From Prevotella sp. (lineage in GTDB: Bacteria; Bacteroidota; Bacteroidia; Bacteroidales; Bacteroidaceae), in NCBI GenBank assembly GCA_017458225.1, contig JAFTFX010000008.1, positions 52,409 to 116,408 on the forward strand: a DNA stretch of 64,000 nt, in the 5' to 3' direction. The position numbers and the translations under genes are program-made. Positions 26,810 through 35,824 of this stretch are shown here, piece after piece. The first letter of the stretch is position 1. Each line of letters opens with the position of its first letter. A model generated the notes under the pieces. The model worked only from the letters and a program-made list of their open reading frames with translations. It made no database searches and had not been told where the DNA came from.

Positions 26810-27457
26810 ATGATTCGCTATACCCACAAGGAAGAAATTTGGAACACCTTCTCGCATGCCGGCGGCATTCTGCTCGGCGTGGTCATCGGCATCATCTTTC
26901 TGGTGATGACCATCGGGGCCGGCAGTTCGTGGGCCAGCATCGGCGTGGGACTCTATCTGTTCGGCATGCTGGGCAGCTATGCCGCTTCTACCATCTACCA
27001 TGCCTTGCCCCTGCGCTCCAAGTGGAAAGAGCGGTTGCGCCGCTGGGACCATGCCGCCATCTACTGGCACATTGCCGGCAGCTATTCGCCCCTGACGCTG
27101 GTGGCTCTGCGCAGCCAAGGCTATTGGGGATGGAGCCTGTTCACGTTTGTATGGCTCTGCGCCATCGCCGGCACCATCGTCAGCTTCGTCCGGCTGAAAG
27201 AGCACTCCAACTTCGAGACGCTCTGCTTCGTGGGCATGGGCCTGTCGGTGCTCGTAGCCTTCAAGCCCCTCATTGACACGGTGTCAACGGCAGCCGTCAT
27301 CTGGATTATTGCCGAAGGCGTGTGCTACATCACGGGAGCCGTGTTCTATTCACTGAACAAAAAGAAATACATGCACTCAGTGTTCCACTTCTTCGTGCTG
27401 GCAGGTTCCATCTGCCACATCGTGGCCGTGTGGGACGTGCTGATGGATTATCTATAA
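26810..27457 (+). CDS. hemolysin III family (PAQR-like) membrane protein
   Basis: 215 residues, seven predicted membrane helices. The family signature is complete: EEIWNTFSHAGG, STIYHAL, RRWDHAAIYWHIAGSYSPLT, and HSVFHFFVLAGSICHIVAV with the conserved histidines that bind a metal in PAQR/alkaline ceramidase-like proteins. Bacterial members (TrhA/YqfA) are linked to membrane lipid homeostasis; true haemolysis is not implied. It lies 9 bp after the YitT gene and 4 bp before the next gene, so it is co-transcribed. Confidence 0.9.
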   Translation: MIRYTHKEEIWNTFSHAGGILLGVVIGIIFLVMTIGAGSSWASIGVGLYLFGMLGSYAASTIYHALPLRSKWKERLRRWDHAAIYWHIAGSYSPLTLVALRSQGYWGWSLFTFVWLCAIAGTIVSFVRLKEHSNFETLCFVGMGLSVLVAFKPLIDTVSTAAVIWIIAEGVCYITGAVFYSLNKKKYMHSVFHFFVLAGSICHIVAVWDVLMDYL

Positions 27458-27461
27458 GACA

Positions 27462-28484
27462 ATGAGACATACCTATATTTATATGACAGCGGCAGTGCTC
27501 ATGCTGATGACGACCGCCTGCAACAGCAAGAAAACCAGTCAGACGACTGAAAACGAAAAGCCTGTAGACATTGAGTTCATGGCCGATTCGGCCTATCAGT
27601 TCTGCGAACAGCAGTGTGCCTTCGGGCCACGAACCATGAACAGCGAGGCACACCAACAGTGCGGGCAGTGGATTGCCGACCAGTTCCGCCAATACGGCAT
27701 GGAGGTCGTGGAGCAGAAAGCCGATCTGCGCGGCTACGACGGAACCACGCTCCATAGCACCAACATCATTGCCAGCTATCGTCCCGAACTGCAAGAACGC
27801 ATTCTGCTCTGTGCCCACTGGGACAGTCGACCGTGGGCCGACAACGACCCCGACGAACAGAACTGGCACAAGCCCGTGATGGCTGCCAACGACGGGGCCA
27901 GCGGTGTGGCCGTCATGCTCGAAGTGGCACGACTGCTCAACGCTGCAACCGCATCAGACAGCACTTCTCAATCCTCGATTACATATTCTAAATTAGGCAT
28001 CGACTTCATCTGTTTCGATGCCGAAGACTGGGGAACGCCGCAATGGGAAGAAGAACTTTCGGGCAGCGACACCTGGGCACTGGGTGCACAGTACTGGTCG
28101 GCCCATCCCCATCGCGACGGCTATCGTGCCCGTTATGGCATCCTGCTCGACATGGTGGGTGGCCAAGGAGCCCGTTTCTATCAAGAAAGCTATTCGCGCC
28201 GTTATGCCAGCGATGTGGTGAACCGCGTATGGCGAGCCGCCTCTGTTGCTGGCTATGGCAGCTATTTCCCCTCTGACGAAGGTGGCTGGATCACCGACGA
28301 CCATGTGCCCGTAAACCAGGTGGCTGGTATTCCCTGCATTGATATCATTCCTTGCTATCCCGACTGCGAACAGAGCTCGTTCGGACCTACCTGGCACACC
28401 GTCAACGACGACATGCAGCATATTGACAAGAAAACTCTCAAAGCTGTCGGTCAAACGATTATTCAGGTCCTCTTCACCGAATAA
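27462..28484 (+). CDS. M28-family glutaminyl-peptide cyclotransferase-like lipoprotein
   Basis: 340 residues with a lipobox ending at Cys20 (LMLMTTAC). The M28 zinc site is visible: Asp144 in ANDGASG, Glu188 in DAEDW and His312 in TWHTVNDD, with CAHWDSRPWAD upstream. One-zinc M28 proteins of this size and with these motifs in Bacteroidales are type II glutaminyl cyclases that form N-terminal pyroglutamate on exported proteins after signal peptide removal. An aminopeptidase is the alternative. Third gene of the yitT operon, 4 bp downstream of the hemolysin III-like gene. Confidence 0.85.
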   Translation: MRHTYIYMTAAVLMLMTTACNSKKTSQTTENEKPVDIEFMADSAYQFCEQQCAFGPRTMNSEAHQQCGQWIADQFRQYGMEVVEQKADLRGYDGTTLHSTNIIASYRPELQERILLCAHWDSRPWADNDPDEQNWHKPVMAANDGASGVAVMLEVARLLNAATASDSTSQSSITYSKLGIDFICFDAEDWGTPQWEEELSGSDTWALGAQYWSAHPHRDGYRARYGILLDMVGGQGARFYQESYSRRYASDVVNRVWRAASVAGYGSYFPSDEGGWITDDHVPVNQVAGIPCIDIIPCYPDCEQSSFGPTWHTVNDDMQHIDKKTLKAVGQTIIQVLFTE

Positions 28485-28537
28485 TCATTCCCCATATCTC
28501 CGTACCTCCTATCTCCGTACCCTCGCACCTTCGAATA

Positions 28538-29146
28538 TCACAACTGCCCTGCCTCAACCATCAAGACCACACGCTCGGTGAGCCTGTCAACGCCCTCAGG
28601 GTCGTAGCCTTTCTTCAGCGAGGCACCGAACATCCAGGCAAAAGCCTGCCACATGCCCGACCGCACAGGACCTATAAAAGCCTGAATAGTCTCGTAGGCC
28701 GTGGCATTGCACTCGCGGTCGACGAGTTTGATGAGCAGTTTGCCCTGCGAGAACGTCAGCTTTTTCATCTTCGGCTTATACTCCGCCACGATGGCTGCCT
28801 CCACACGCTTCAGGTGTTCGTCGCGTTCCTTCTGCGTGGGCAACGTCTCCAGATACTCTGCCGTCTCTATCAGCATCTGCCGTGCCTCCTTGGCAATGGG
28901 CAGCACCTTCTTCACGTTTTTCACCAACCGCATATAGGCCTGCTGCTGTTGCTTGTTCTTGAACGTGGGTTCGGGATATACATAGACGTTCGACATCTCC
29001 ATATACTGAATGGAGTCGCCATCAACCAGCACCTTGCCCACCTTCACCGTAGGCGAGAGTACTGGTTGACCGACATCGGTTTCCTGAGCCGTAGCCCAGG
29101 AAACCGTCATTCCAAATAAAAAGAACCATGCCGAAAGTCTCTTCAT
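28538..29146 (-). CDS. DUF4294 family periplasmic protein
   Basis: 202 residues with a signal peptide (MKRLSAWFFLFGMTVSWATA). DGDSIQYMEMSNVYVYPEPT, then NVKKVLPIAKEARQML, then FSQGKLLIKLVDRECNATAY and MWQAFAWMFGASLKKGYDPE, form the conserved core of DUF4294, a Bacteroidota-specific family of unknown role. It starts 13 bp after the upstream lipoprotein gene, so both are probably co-transcribed. It converges with the glutaminyl cyclase-like gene across a 53-bp gap. Confidence 0.85.
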   Translation of the reverse strand: MKRLSAWFFLFGMTVSWATAQETDVGQPVLSPTVKVGKVLVDGDSIQYMEMSNVYVYPEPTFKNKQQQQAYMRLVKNVKKVLPIAKEARQMLIETAEYLETLPTQKERDEHLKRVEAAIVAEYKPKMKKLTFSQGKLLIKLVDRECNATAYETIQAFIGPVRSGMWQAFAWMFGASLKKGYDPEGVDRLTERVVLMVEAGQL

Positions 29147-29159
29147 GGCCGCAAAGACA

Positions 29160-30128
29160 TTACTTTACTTCCGTAAGGAACCATGTGACAGCGCTGCTCA
29201 TGCTGAGAGCCTCGTCGTCTTCGGAATCAACATCATACTCAGTGATCAACAGCTGATCAGCAGCGAAACTGATGTTGATGACTCCCGACTCGTCTGGGTC
29301 GTTAATGTACTCGTAATTCCACGAGTAGCGTGCAAGGCCGGCAGCCTCGTTTTGCCACTTCCATGTAGAGACAGCCAGTTCGCCATTAGCATAGAACACG
29401 ATGTAGGTGCCCGACTTGGTGAAGATGACCTGTTCAGGAGCATCTTCCAGTTCTTTTTTCACCTCTTTTTCCAATTCATCGCCGCTCAGGCCTTCCATCT
29501 TCAACGATTCACGTACAAATTCAGCATAGCTATTGTAGGTCTTGTCCATAATGGTCTGTCCAAACATCTGCATCAACACCCTTACGCGACCCATTTTCCA
29601 GGTACGGCAGAGGTTGTTGGTCATGTTGCTCGACGAGTACTGCTGCTCTTTCTGTGCACCTACAGAGACCGATTCTCCGTCGTTGGTAGTGATTTCGAGT
29701 GTGACAGCATTCGATCCGCCACCAACCACGGTGATGGTGCCGAAGCCCTCAAGCACATAGGTGTCGCCCTTCTTCGTGTATGTGCCGTAGATGATGTTGT
29801 TATAGCTGCTCGAACGAGTGACGGTCTGGGCCTTTGGGAAAAAGCCGAAACTCATATTGTTTGCTGCCACCATGCGGCGCGGAGCACCATAGAAAGGAGC
29901 CTTGGTGATCACATAGTTTCCGCTTGCGGTAAACTCTATCGACTCGTAGCCGCTACCCGTATCGGTAACGTTGTACAGAGCACTTGCGCCCTCGTATTTC
30001 GGAGTGCTCAGAGTGGTGACAATCTCGTCGCCTGGCTGGTCATCATCATCGTCACTTGAACACGACTGGAAGGACAGTGATGTCAACAGGCCCAAAGCCA
30101 TCAGGCTTAACATTTTTAATATTTTCAT
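29160..30128 (-). CDS. hypothetical lipoprotein
   Basis: 322 residues from MKILKMLSLMALGLLTSL with lipobox SFQSC followed by SSDDDDDQPGDE, an acidic linker typical of Bacteroidales surface lipoproteins. The upstream in-frame start at 30149 only adds seven residues before the signal. The body is beta-rich in the first half (NVTDTGSGYESIEFTASGNY...) and has a helical stretch (AEFVRESLKMEGLSGDELEK) in the second. I do not recognise the family. It shares an operon with the DUF4294 gene; its predicted leader is about 140 nt. Confidence 0.7.
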   Translation of the reverse strand: MKILKMLSLMALGLLTSLSFQSCSSDDDDDQPGDEIVTTLSTPKYEGASALYNVTDTGSGYESIEFTASGNYVITKAPFYGAPRRMVAANNMSFGFFPKAQTVTRSSSYNNIIYGTYTKKGDTYVLEGFGTITVVGGGSNAVTLEITTNDGESVSVGAQKEQQYSSSNMTNNLCRTWKMGRVRVLMQMFGQTIMDKTYNSYAEFVRESLKMEGLSGDELEKEVKKELEDAPEQVIFTKSGTYIVFYANGELAVSTWKWQNEAAGLARYSWNYEYINDPDESGVINISFAADQLLITEYDVDSEDDEALSMSSAVTWFLTEVK

Positions 30129-30274
30129 ATTCAAAAAATTCCGCAGCACTTCAGTTTAACTAAGGTTATAAATACCTGAGCGACCCCAAAAAGACCTCAG
30201 GATATGGTCATGTCAGACATTCCACTCACCTTAGTGCTGCAAAACAAAGCAAATGAAATCCATCAACGACATGG

Positions 30275-30282
30275 CAAAGGTA
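30275..30282 (-). promoter_or_regulatory. candidate -7 box for the lipoprotein/DUF4294 operon
   Basis: TACCTTTG on the minus strand, about 147 bp before the lipoprotein start. The 21-bp repeats at 30304-30364 lie directly upstream. Confidence 0.5.
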
Positions 30283-30303
30283 AACATAAAAGAAAGAAAA
30301 AAA

Positions 30304-30364
30304 GAATTTTGGCCATTATTTTCTGAATTTCGGCCAAAAATTTTCGAATTTTGGCCAAAATTAT
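30304..30364. repeat. three 21-bp direct repeats between divergent promoters
   Basis: GAATTTTGGCCA (30304), GAATTTCGGCCA (30325) and GAATTTTGGCCA (30346) are spaced exactly 21 bp, two helical turns, with A/T-rich fill. They lie between the minus-strand box at 30275 and the plus-strand box at 30420. A regulator-binding array is plausible. The rest of the 341-bp gap 30129-30469 is leader and promoter sequence. Confidence 0.75.
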
Positions 30365-30419
30365 ATCTAAAAGCATTCGCTTTTTACCACAAAATGTATG
30401 GCATATTGCAGTTTTTTCG

Positions 30420-30427
30420 TATCTTTG
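30420..30427 (+). promoter_or_regulatory. -7 box of the CoA transferase gene
   Basis: TATCTTTG, 42 bp before the ATG at 30470. No TTTG with correct spacing was found. Confidence 0.6.
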
Positions 30428-30469
30428 CCCCCAAATTAATAGCAAACAGTCAAACCACAAACAAAAGAA

Positions 30470-31975
30470 ATGGCTTACACACGACTCTCTGCTGCCGAGG
30501 CTGCAGCAATGATTAAGAACGGCGAGAACATCGCCATGAGTGGATTTACGCCCGCTGGCGTGGCAAAGGCAACAACCAAGGAACTGGCCAAGATTGCCGT
30601 GGCTGAACACGAGGCAGGCCGCGAGTTCAAGGTGGGCATCTTCACGGGTGCTTCCACAGGACAGTCGACTGATGGCGACATGGCCAATGCACAGGCCATC
30701 AAGTATCGCGCCCCCTACACCACCAATCCCGATTTCCGCAAGCATGTAAACCTGGGTGAGATTCCCTACAACGACCTGCACCTGAGCCACATGGCACAGG
30801 AGCTGCGCTACGGGTTCTATGGCCAAATAGACTGGGCCATCCTGGAAGTGTGCGATATTGAGGAGGCAGGCAACGACTACCACGTCTACCTGACCGCTGC
30901 CGGCGGCATCAGCCCCACGGCTGCCCGTCTGGCCAAGCACGTCATTCTGGAGCTGAACTCGTTCCATAATGCGAATGCCAAATACATTCATGATGTCTAC
31001 GAGCCACTGGATCCTCCCTACCGCAAACCCATCATGATAGAGAAGGTGAGCGACCGCATCGGCACGCCCTACGTATCAATTCCGAAGGACAAGGTGGTGG
31101 GTGTTGTGGAGTGCAACATTCCCGACGAGGCCCGCGCCTTCAAGGACAGCGACCCCGTGACCGACAAGATTGGATTCCTGACCGCTGAGTTCCTGGTGGA
31201 AGAAATGCACAAGGGCCGTATTCCCAAGGAGTTCCTGCCCTTGCAGAGCGGCGTGGGAAGCACGGCTAACGCCATCCTCGGCGCACTGGGACAGGACAAA
31301 CACGTGCCCGACTTCAACATCTATACTGAGGTGATTCAGAACTCGGTCATCGACATGATGCTCTCTGGTCGTGTGAAAGATGCCAGCGCCTGCTCGCTGA
31401 CCGTGAGCAACGACTGCCTGATGCAGGTCTACGACAATATGGACTACTTCAAGCAGCACCTGACGCTGCGCCAGAGCGAGATTTCGAACTCGCCCGAGGT
31501 GATTCGTCGACTGGGCGTCATCGCCATTAACACGGCCATCGAGGTAGACCTCTACGGCAATGCCAACTCAACCCACATCAGCGGTACGAAGATGATGAAC
31601 GGCATCGGCGGCAGCGGCGACTTCATCCGCAATGCCTACCTGAGCATCTTCACCTGTCCGTCGACGGCGAAGGGCGGTCTGATTTCGAGCGTGGTGCCCT
31701 TCGTGAGCCATCAGGACTCTTCGGAGCACGATGTGAACATCATCGTGACCGAACAGGGTGTGGCCGACCTGCGCGGCAAGAGCCCTGCACAGCGTGCCGA
31801 GATTATCATTGAGAACTGTGCTCACCCCGACTACAAGCAGCTGTTGTGGGACTACCTGAAGATTGCCAAGATGGGACAGACACGTCACAACCTGACGGCT
31901 GCCTTCGCTATGCATGACTCACTGGCTCGCAAGGGCGACATGCACCTGACCGATTTTGCTGAATATGTAAAATAA
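30470..31975 (+). CDS. acetyl-CoA hydrolase/succinyl-CoA:acetate CoA-transferase
   Basis: 501 residues, the normal length of the AarC/Cat1 family. GFTPAGVAKATTKELA, GASTGQSTDG, and IYTEVIQN with Glu287 in the position of the glutamate that forms the glutamyl-CoA thioester, then GGSGDFIRNAYLS and TEQGVADLRGKSP follow the family order. It swaps CoA between succinate or propionate and acetate, fitting the acetate/succinate fermentation of Bacteroidales together with pta-ackA in this window. Cytoplasmic. The next gene begins 5 bp downstream. Confidence 0.9.
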   Translation: MAYTRLSAAEAAAMIKNGENIAMSGFTPAGVAKATTKELAKIAVAEHEAGREFKVGIFTGASTGQSTDGDMANAQAIKYRAPYTTNPDFRKHVNLGEIPYNDLHLSHMAQELRYGFYGQIDWAILEVCDIEEAGNDYHVYLTAAGGISPTAARLAKHVILELNSFHNANAKYIHDVYEPLDPPYRKPIMIEKVSDRIGTPYVSIPKDKVVGVVECNIPDEARAFKDSDPVTDKIGFLTAEFLVEEMHKGRIPKEFLPLQSGVGSTANAILGALGQDKHVPDFNIYTEVIQNSVIDMMLSGRVKDASACSLTVSNDCLMQVYDNMDYFKQHLTLRQSEISNSPEVIRRLGVIAINTAIEVDLYGNANSTHISGTKMMNGIGGSGDFIRNAYLSIFTCPSTAKGGLISSVVPFVSHQDSSEHDVNIIVTEQGVADLRGKSPAQRAEIIIENCAHPDYKQLLWDYLKIAKMGQTRHNLTAAFAMHDSLARKGDMHLTDFAEYVK

Positions 31976-31980
31976 AATGA

Positions 31981-33780
31981 ATGAGAAGAGCCGTTTTCTT
32001 CTTATTCCTGCTTCTGGTGGTTCAGATACCATTCGCTGGCAATATGTTTATTGCGGATGGGTCTGAACTGCCCGAAGATACCATTCCAAGTGACACTATT
32101 CCGAGTGACACAATACCCACAGACACCATCCCTACTGACACCATTCCGAGTGACACGATACCCACAGACACGATACCTACCGACACCATTCCTACCGACA
32201 CGATACCCAGTGACACTACGGTACAGATAAAGATGGACACGATTGCGAAGGTGTTCAAGCAGGGAGAGTTCACCCGTGCATGTTTCCCTTTCAAGGTTGA
32301 CACCTCGCAGATCAAAGAGCTCTACCGAGTGGCTCGCATAGACGATAACATGGCGGCCATCTATCCCGTGGGCAGTGTCGATGCCGGTCAACCATTCGTT
32401 GGGCGCATCAATGAGGATATCAATGAGTGGGTGATTGCCGACAGTCTGACCGACTGGACAGCGCCCACCGACCATCCCTTGCTCTGGGCAGGCGGCACCA
32501 TCAAGGGCGACTATGCTGATTTCGGATGGCACCATACTGAACTGGACGGATATACCGACACCCAAGCCGAGCTCACCTACCAACTGCTCGATCCGCAAGA
32601 GCTTCACTTCAACGTCAACCTGGAGAATGTGCAGGTGCGCCGCTACCTGCAGTTCGTACAATACACCGATTCTACCCCATCGCAGGTGAGAACCTATTGC
32701 AACAAGCCGTTCGTGAAGGGCGACTCGCCTAATCCGGTGTCTATTCCCTTCCCCTACATTGACCAAGACTCAGTGACCGTGGTCTGCACGAACATGGAAG
32801 ATGCCACCGACACCGTCAGCATGCGTATTGCAGCCAAGGACCAGATGGCGCAGGTGTACAACCTGACCCCACAGCGCGACTATCGCTACAGCATACACAC
32901 CGCCGACACCACACTGGCCGTAGGAACCTTCCACACCGAGGGACTCATCCGCATGATTCATGCACCGAGCATCAAGAACATACGCGACTTGGGCGGATGG
33001 CAGACTACCGACGGCAAGCAGATTAAGTACGGCCGTCTGTACCGTGGCGGCGAGCTGAACGGTCAGCACACGGCCACCCCCGAAGCTATCCAGATGCTCA
33101 AGGACGTTGGCATTCAGGCAGAGATTGACTTGCGCGCTCCTTCTGAATATGGCGGAACATCGGCATTCGACTTCATCGGCAGTGACTACGACGCACCCGA
33201 CGGGCTGAAGACCTACTACTTCACCAACAACAGCGGTTGCGAACTGGCGCACATGTCAAGCTACTACTGGCAAATACGCTGGCGACGCGAATTCGAGTAT
33301 ATCGTCAGCAACCTTAAGCTGGGCCGTCCCGTCTACTACCACTGCATCTGGGGGGCCGACCGAACCGGCTTCCTCTCCATGCTGATGGAAGGCATTCTCG
33401 GCATTCCCTACGACCAGATAGCCAAGGAGTACGAGCTGACCTCGTTCACCGATGAGTCGATACGCCAACGGGAGAGTCAGTACAAGCTGATCGGCTATAT
33501 CCTGGCACTCGACGGCAACACCCTGCAGGAGAAGTTCAACACCTATATGACGAGGCAGCTATACATCAGTCAGGCCAACATAGACTACTTCGTCCAGGAG
33601 ATGCTGGAAGACAGTCCTGTCACCCTTGGCATCGCCTCTGCCCCACACTCCGCTTTGCCAAAAGCACGACCGGAAGGCTTCTACGACCTGCACGGACGCA
33701 AGGCCACCCCACCCCTACAGAAAGGCATCTACATCAAGATTGACAAGCATGGCATCGGCCGGAAACACATTGCACGATAG
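31981..33780 (+). CDS. secreted tyrosine/lipid phosphatase-like protein with DTIP(S/T) linker and sorting tail
   Basis: 599 residues. A signal peptide (MRRAVFFLFLLLVVQIPFAG) is followed by nine exact pentapeptides DTIPS/DTIPT (residues 33-77), a beta-rich middle (residues 80-325), and a C-terminal phosphatase domain from NIRDLGGWQTTDGKQIKYGR. The P-loop HCIWGADRTG has Cys455 and Arg461 (C-x5-R), of the Y_phosphatase3 type. The end (GFYDLHGRKAT, then KGIYIKIDKHGIGRKHIAR) resembles the sorting tail of the surface proteins here. An exported phosphatase acting on host or envelope phospho-substrates is inferred. The stop overlaps the next start by 32 bp. Confidence 0.85.
   Translation: MRRAVFFLFLLLVVQIPFAGNMFIADGSELPEDTIPSDTIPSDTIPTDTIPTDTIPSDTIPTDTIPTDTIPTDTIPSDTTVQIKMDTIAKVFKQGEFTRACFPFKVDTSQIKELYRVARIDDNMAAIYPVGSVDAGQPFVGRINEDINEWVIADSLTDWTAPTDHPLLWAGGTIKGDYADFGWHHTELDGYTDTQAELTYQLLDPQELHFNVNLENVQVRRYLQFVQYTDSTPSQVRTYCNKPFVKGDSPNPVSIPFPYIDQDSVTVVCTNMEDATDTVSMRIAAKDQMAQVYNLTPQRDYRYSIHTADTTLAVGTFHTEGLIRMIHAPSIKNIRDLGGWQTTDGKQIKYGRLYRGGELNGQHTATPEAIQMLKDVGIQAEIDLRAPSEYGGTSAFDFIGSDYDAPDGLKTYYFTNNSGCELAHMSSYYWQIRWRREFEYIVSNLKLGRPVYYHCIWGADRTGFLSMLMEGILGIPYDQIAKEYELTSFTDESIRQRESQYKLIGYILALDGNTLQEKFNTYMTRQLYISQANIDYFVQEMLEDSPVTLGIASAPHSALPKARPEGFYDLHGRKATPPLQKGIYIKIDKHGIGRKHIAR
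32077..32211 (+). repeat. nine 15-bp tandem repeats coding DTIP(S/T)
   Basis: Nine in-frame 15-bp units vary at third codon positions but keep the peptide DTIPS or DTIPT. This indicates selection on the peptide linker rather than a fresh DNA slippage event. Confidence 0.9.
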
Positions 33781-35785
33781 GCCGTTCCGCCGCACACTCA
33801 TCGGTCTGCTCATGCTCCTGCTGAGCACAACCGCCTACGCCCAGCAGCCTCAGCAGACCTGGCAGCAGGTGTGGCAAGAGACCATGACCCCAGAAGACGA
33901 TGACGACGAGACCGCCAGCGAAGAGCACTACCAGCTGCTGCAAGACCTGGCCGACCATCCGCTCGACCTGAACAGGGCCACACGCGACGAACTGGAGCAG
34001 TTGCCCTTCCTTTCCCAACAACAGGTGATGGACTTCATAGAGTATCGCAATCATTACGGTCCGCTGCGCTCCATGGGCGAGCTGCGCATGGTGCCCTCCA
34101 TGGACTATCAGCAAATCCTGCTACTGCCCTACTTCACCTATGCCGGCGAGGTGGCCGACACCGCTTACTTTCCCAAACTGAAGACCATCGCCCAATACGG
34201 CCGACATGAGCTGACGGCATCTGTGCGCCTGCCATTCTACGAACGCAAGGGCGACCGTAACGGCTATCTGGGCTATCGCTATCCCCACTGGATGCGCTAT
34301 GAGTTCAGCTACGGCAACTACGTCAGGTTCGGACTGTCGGGCAGTCAGGATGCCGGCGAGCCGTTCTTATCAAGAGGCAACCCTTGGGGCTACGACGCAT
34401 ACACCTACTATTTCCAGCTTCAGCGCTTGGGCCGTCTGGAGAACCTGATTGTGGGCAAGTACAAGCTTTCCAGAGGCATGGGGCTCGTCTTGGGCAGCAG
34501 TTTCTCACTGGGCAAGCTGGCCGTTCTGCAGAACATGGGCCGCTCGTCGGGCTCTCTGCGCCCCCATGCCTCGCGCTCGGCAGCCGACTACTACCAAGGC
34601 ATTGCAGCCACGGTGAGCCTCAGCCGGAAACTGCACCTCACGGCATTTGCCTCCTATCGGCCCCTCGATGCCACGCTGAACAACGACGGCACCGTGGCAA
34701 CGCTGCTCTACAATGGCTATCACCGCACGCCCAAGGAAATGGAGAAGAAGGACAACACCCATCAAAGCGATGCCGGAGCCGACATCACCTTCCGCCACCA
34801 GGGCCTGCATATCGGTGCAACGGCTGTCTATACCCACCTTGACCGGCCGCTCAGTCCTAACACCAAGACACTCTACCGACGCTATCAGGCCACCGGCAGC
34901 AACTTCCTGAACGCCAGTCTTCACTACGGCTACCTGCACCACCGGCTGGCCTTCAACGGCGAAACGGCCATCGACAACAACGGAGCCGTGGCCACCATCC
35001 AGTCGCTGAGCTACCAGTCGGGCGGCACGTGGAGCCTCATGGCCATCCAGCGATTCTACAGCTACCGCTACAACAGCCTGCACGGATATGCCTTCAGCGA
35101 GGGCGGACACACGCAGAACGAAAGCGGCCTCTACCTGGGTGGCACGTGGAAACCCCTGGCCCGTCTGCAGTTCAACGGCTATGCCGACTTCGCCTATTTC
35201 CCGTGGGCACGCTATCGGGTGTCGCAGTCGTCATCGGCCCAGGACTATCTGGCCGAAGCTATCTACACACCCCTGCGCCACTGGACGCTGAAAGGACGCT
35301 ACCGACTGCACCTGCGGCAGCTGGACAACCCGTCGAAGACGGCCCTGCGCCGCCACAACGAGCACCGCGCCCGCATCACCCTCAGCTATGCCGGGGACGA
35401 ATGGTCGTCGGCACTGCAGGCCGATGGCGTGAGAGCCGCCAACAACACCATAGAGCACGGCTGGATGGTCAGCGAGACGGTGGGCTGGCGGCATGCCTGG
35501 TGGCAACTCACGCTGATGGCGGCCTACTTCAACACCGACTCATACGACAGCCGCATCTATGCCTACGAGCGTCAGTTGCCCCATCAGTTTGCCTTCCCCA
35601 TGTACTACGGACGCGGCGAACGCCTGTCACTCGTGGCACGAGCCCACATAGGCCAGGCGCTGCAAATAGATGCCAAGTTGGGCACCACCCACTATCACGA
35701 CCGTTCCACCATCGGCAGCGGACTGCAGGAAATCAACTCCTCCACCATGACCGACCTGGCCCTGCAGGCCCGATGGCGGTTCTGA
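33749..35785 (+). CDS. helix-hairpin-helix protein with outer-membrane barrel-like C-terminus
   Basis: 678 residues from MASAGNTLHDRPFRRTLIGL, with the signal peptide ending STTAYA. The longer start at 33626 would bury this signal. Residues about 55-135 carry a ComEA-like helix-hairpin-helix segment (DLNRATRDELEQLPFLSQQQ, VMDFIEYRNHYGPLRSMGEL). The remaining ~500 residues are alternating aromatic/polar strands ending in ARWRF, as in outer-membrane beta barrels. This architecture recurs in Bacteroidota and its function is not established. The start overlaps the phosphatase gene by 32 bp. Confidence 0.75.
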   Translation: MASAGNTLHDRPFRRTLIGLLMLLLSTTAYAQQPQQTWQQVWQETMTPEDDDDETASEEHYQLLQDLADHPLDLNRATRDELEQLPFLSQQQVMDFIEYRNHYGPLRSMGELRMVPSMDYQQILLLPYFTYAGEVADTAYFPKLKTIAQYGRHELTASVRLPFYERKGDRNGYLGYRYPHWMRYEFSYGNYVRFGLSGSQDAGEPFLSRGNPWGYDAYTYYFQLQRLGRLENLIVGKYKLSRGMGLVLGSSFSLGKLAVLQNMGRSSGSLRPHASRSAADYYQGIAATVSLSRKLHLTAFASYRPLDATLNNDGTVATLLYNGYHRTPKEMEKKDNTHQSDAGADITFRHQGLHIGATAVYTHLDRPLSPNTKTLYRRYQATGSNFLNASLHYGYLHHRLAFNGETAIDNNGAVATIQSLSYQSGGTWSLMAIQRFYSYRYNSLHGYAFSEGGHTQNESGLYLGGTWKPLARLQFNGYADFAYFPWARYRVSQSSSAQDYLAEAIYTPLRHWTLKGRYRLHLRQLDNPSKTALRRHNEHRARITLSYAGDEWSSALQADGVRAANNTIEHGWMVSETVGWRHAWWQLTLMAAYFNTDSYDSRIYAYERQLPHQFAFPMYYGRGERLSLVARAHIGQALQIDAKLGTTHYHDRSTIGSGLQEINSSTMTDLALQARWRF

Positions 35786-35824
35786 ACGAATGCAGAAACA
35801 ACCTATAACACGATAAAAAAAGAA

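Noticed and set aside
26027-27205. 392-residue minus-strand frame opposite the YitT and hemolysin III-family genes
   Set aside because: It spans two unrelated real genes on the other strand and has no recognisable domain.
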